In this document: positions 4,378-5,621 of the stretch, piece after piece
Layout of the letters: every line of letters starts with the position of its first letter
Numbering within the stretch: position 1 is the first letter of the stretch
DNA from: an uncultured Candidatus Saccharibacteria bacterium
GTDB taxonomy: Bacteria > Patescibacteriota > Saccharimonadia > Saccharimonadales > Saccharimonadaceae
Reading direction: 5' to 3'
Assembly (NCBI GenBank): GCA_947253995.1
Contig: CAMYBM010000026.1
Coordinates: 1-5,621, forward strand
Length of the DNA stretch: 5,621 nt
Made by a program: the position numbers and the translations under genes
Notes under the pieces: generated by a model
Told to the model about the DNA's origin: nothing
Seen by the model: the letters and a program-made list of their open reading frames with translations, nothing else
The model's database searches: none

Positions 4378-5621
4378 ATGAAGAATAAAGGGAACGATTG
4401 GTGTAACTTTCGAATTGGTATTCAATGCTATTGCAAACTAGTGCAGGGTAATAGATTGATCCGTGCTATGAGTGTTCTCGCCCATAGCACCGTGCTTGGC
4501 GTGCTTACACTTTCTCTTGCATCATTTGTCATCGTCACACCAGCTCATGCGGACGATAGCATTATTGAACTCACGGTTGGTTCAGATGCCGAACTAAAAC
4601 CTTCAGCAAGCAACGCTCATTTGTATCAAGCTACTATGCCCGTGACGGTTTATGATAAAACCGCCGACCTGCGCGGGTTCAATCTAACTATCCATGCGGA
4701 TAGCGCAGACTTAGTTAACAACTTAGACAATAGTCGTCGGATTGCGGGTACGACCGCATTTAAAGATCAAGGAAGCGGACGAGAGATGCTGATGGGGATG
4801 AACTACAACTCATGGGGCTATCGATTGGAAGAGGGGCACGATACGGAGTTTATGCCAAATGGATTCATGCATCCTCCAGCTGGTAGCGAACCGCCAAGCG
4901 TGATTGTCGATACAGCGTCAGAATATGACAATGCTGGCTGCAAGGGTAAAAAGAAGTGCGAAGTGCATATGACCTTTGGTGCCGCTATTGATCCAACTAG
5001 TCTAGCTGCCGGCAAGTACTCCGCCACGGTTACCTATACCGTCACCGCTAAACCAGCCCCCAAGCCACCGGTAGTTGCCCCGACCGTTTGTCGTTCGGGT
5101 GACCCAAAGAACGACTGCCAAGTTGACCTTGATGCCAACATGATTCCGGTGAAGTACACGGGTGACGTCAACCACGCGGAGTGGACGAGTTTGGCGAACC
5201 GTGAGGACGCCGCGCATCAGGGCGAGTGGTATAACTACAACCAAAAGCAGTGGGCTAATGCTGTAACCGTGAAGCCAGAGGCGCTTAGTAAGTACCGAGG
5301 GCAAAAGAAGGTGGTTGACCAAGCGGACATTTTGGGCTATTGGGTGTACATCCCACGCTACGCTTATGAAGTGATGCGGCGCGATGGCACCGACAAGCCG
5401 GTCCCCGCGCAGAACTTTTTGATTCAATTTGAAAAGACGACTACGCCAAAGCGTGTGCCGGCGGCTTGCCCAGAGCAGGGTAAGGATTATCGTACGGAGT
5501 GCTATCTTGACCGCGACTATATTAAGGGTCAGTCAAGTACACAGGGTACTTGGGCGACTCACCCAGCTTTCACCTTCGGCAGCAAGGAACTCAACGGCAT
5601 CTGGTTTGCCAAGTTTGAAAC
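4378..5621 (+). CDS. Secreted surface protein, two-domain, 3' end outside window
   Basis: The frame is open from ATG (4378) to the right edge, 414 residues without a stop. AAGGTG four bases upstream supports this start; TTG at 4456 behind GCAGGG is a weaker alternative. A signal peptide is clear: arginines at 26 and 29, a hydrophobic core (about 38-54) and a cleavage site after AHA (56-58). Residues 60-225 form a beta-rich domain with GFNLTI (100-105), NSWGYRL (144-150) and AAGKYSATVTYTVTA (210-224), a pattern I know from CPR surface proteins. A proline-rich linker (225-236) leads to a second region with MIPVKYTGD (255-263), EWYNYNQKQWANAV (283-296), YWVYIPRYAYEV (321-332) and THPAFTFGSKELNGIWFAKFE (394-414). 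This resembles a domain recurrent in Firmicutes and phage-type secreted proteins, normally continuing well past KFET. Cysteine pairs at 188/194, 238/247 and 364/375 could form disulfides outside the cell. Adhesion to a host cell is possible but not shown. Confidence 0.8.
   Translation, partial: MKNKGNDWCNFRIGIQCYCKLVQGNRLIRAMSVLAHSTVLGVLTLSLASFVIVTPAHADDSIIELTVGSDAELKPSASNAHLYQATMPVTVYDKTADLRGFNLTIHADSADLVNNLDNSRRIAGTTAFKDQGSGREMLMGMNYNSWGYRLEEGHDTEFMPNGFMHPPAGSEPPSVIVDTASEYDNAGCKGKKKCEVHMTFGAAIDPTSLAAGKYSATVTYTVTAKPAPKPPVVAPTVCRSGDPKNDCQVDLDANMIPVKYTGDVNHAEWTSLANREDAAHQGEWYNYNQKQWANAVTVKPEALSKYRGQKKVVDQADILGYWVYIPRYAYEVMRRDGTDKPVPAQNFLIQFEKTTTPKRVPAACPEQGKDYRTECYLDRDYIKGQSSTQGTWATHPAFTFGSKELNGIWFAKFE

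Noticed and set aside
4818..5027. A 69-codon minus-strand reading frame
   Set aside because: Antisense to the surface-protein gene, without a start signal or domain.
5002..5427. A 141-codon minus-strand reading frame
   Set aside because: It is antisense to the surface-protein gene, has no Shine-Dalgarno, and its composition (Val/Arg/Gly-rich) is typical of antisense translation.
1..5621. CRISPR array, insertion sequence, toxin-antitoxin pair or defence system
   Set aside because: No spaced direct repeats, transposase motifs or terminal inverted repeats were seen. The winged-helix/recJ pair is better explained as regulator plus housekeeping nuclease than as a defence module.

Overview
The window looks like a chromosomal segment from a Candidate Phyla Radiation bacterium, most likely Saccharibacteria (TM7). 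The reasons are the compact layout, the standard genetic code (TGA acts as a stop), and above all the N-terminal domain of the last gene. Its pattern of 'GFNLTI', 'NSWGYRL' and 'GKYSATVTYTVTA' is one I associate with secreted surface proteins of CPR bacteria. The taxon is an inference from gene style; no rRNA or other marker gene is present.

Left part (1-1523, minus strand): two neighbouring genes encode small multi-pass membrane proteins with the RR(L/M)NDxG signature of the DUF805 family. They look like diverged tandem paralogues. Each has its own -35 hexamer TTGACA followed by a very AT-rich spacer. A strong hairpin terminator lies between them, 4 bp upstream of the second promoter, so each is probably its own transcription unit. 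The distal gene runs off the left edge, and its Shine-Dalgarno lies in a small hairpin.

Middle (1524-4284, plus strand): a divergent promoter drives a 217-residue phosphoribosyltransferase-fold protein, apparently from a leaderless mRNA. Its active-site motifs are eroded. Next comes a two-gene operon: a 95-residue winged-helix DNA-binding protein whose stop codon overlaps the start codon of recJ (TAATG). RecJ is a complete single-strand-specific 5'-3' exonuclease with all DHH and DHHA1 motifs. The operon promoter is overlaid with TAGCG repeats and dyads that could be the operator of the winged-helix protein.

Right part (4285-5621, plus strand): a good extended -10 promoter and a short leader with a 7-bp stem predicted at the very 5' end of the mRNA precede a large secreted protein that runs off the right edge. 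It joins a CPR-type beta-rich surface domain, through a proline-rich linker, to a domain resembling ones seen in Firmicutes and phage-type secreted proteins. Cysteine pairs occur along the chain.

The genes do not form one obvious pathway. The only tight functional unit is the winged-helix/recJ pair. Three plus-strand promoters share the extended -10 form TGCTA(T/A)AAT. No tRNA, rRNA, CRISPR array or insertion sequence was seen, and no gene-free stretch exceeds about 150 bases.
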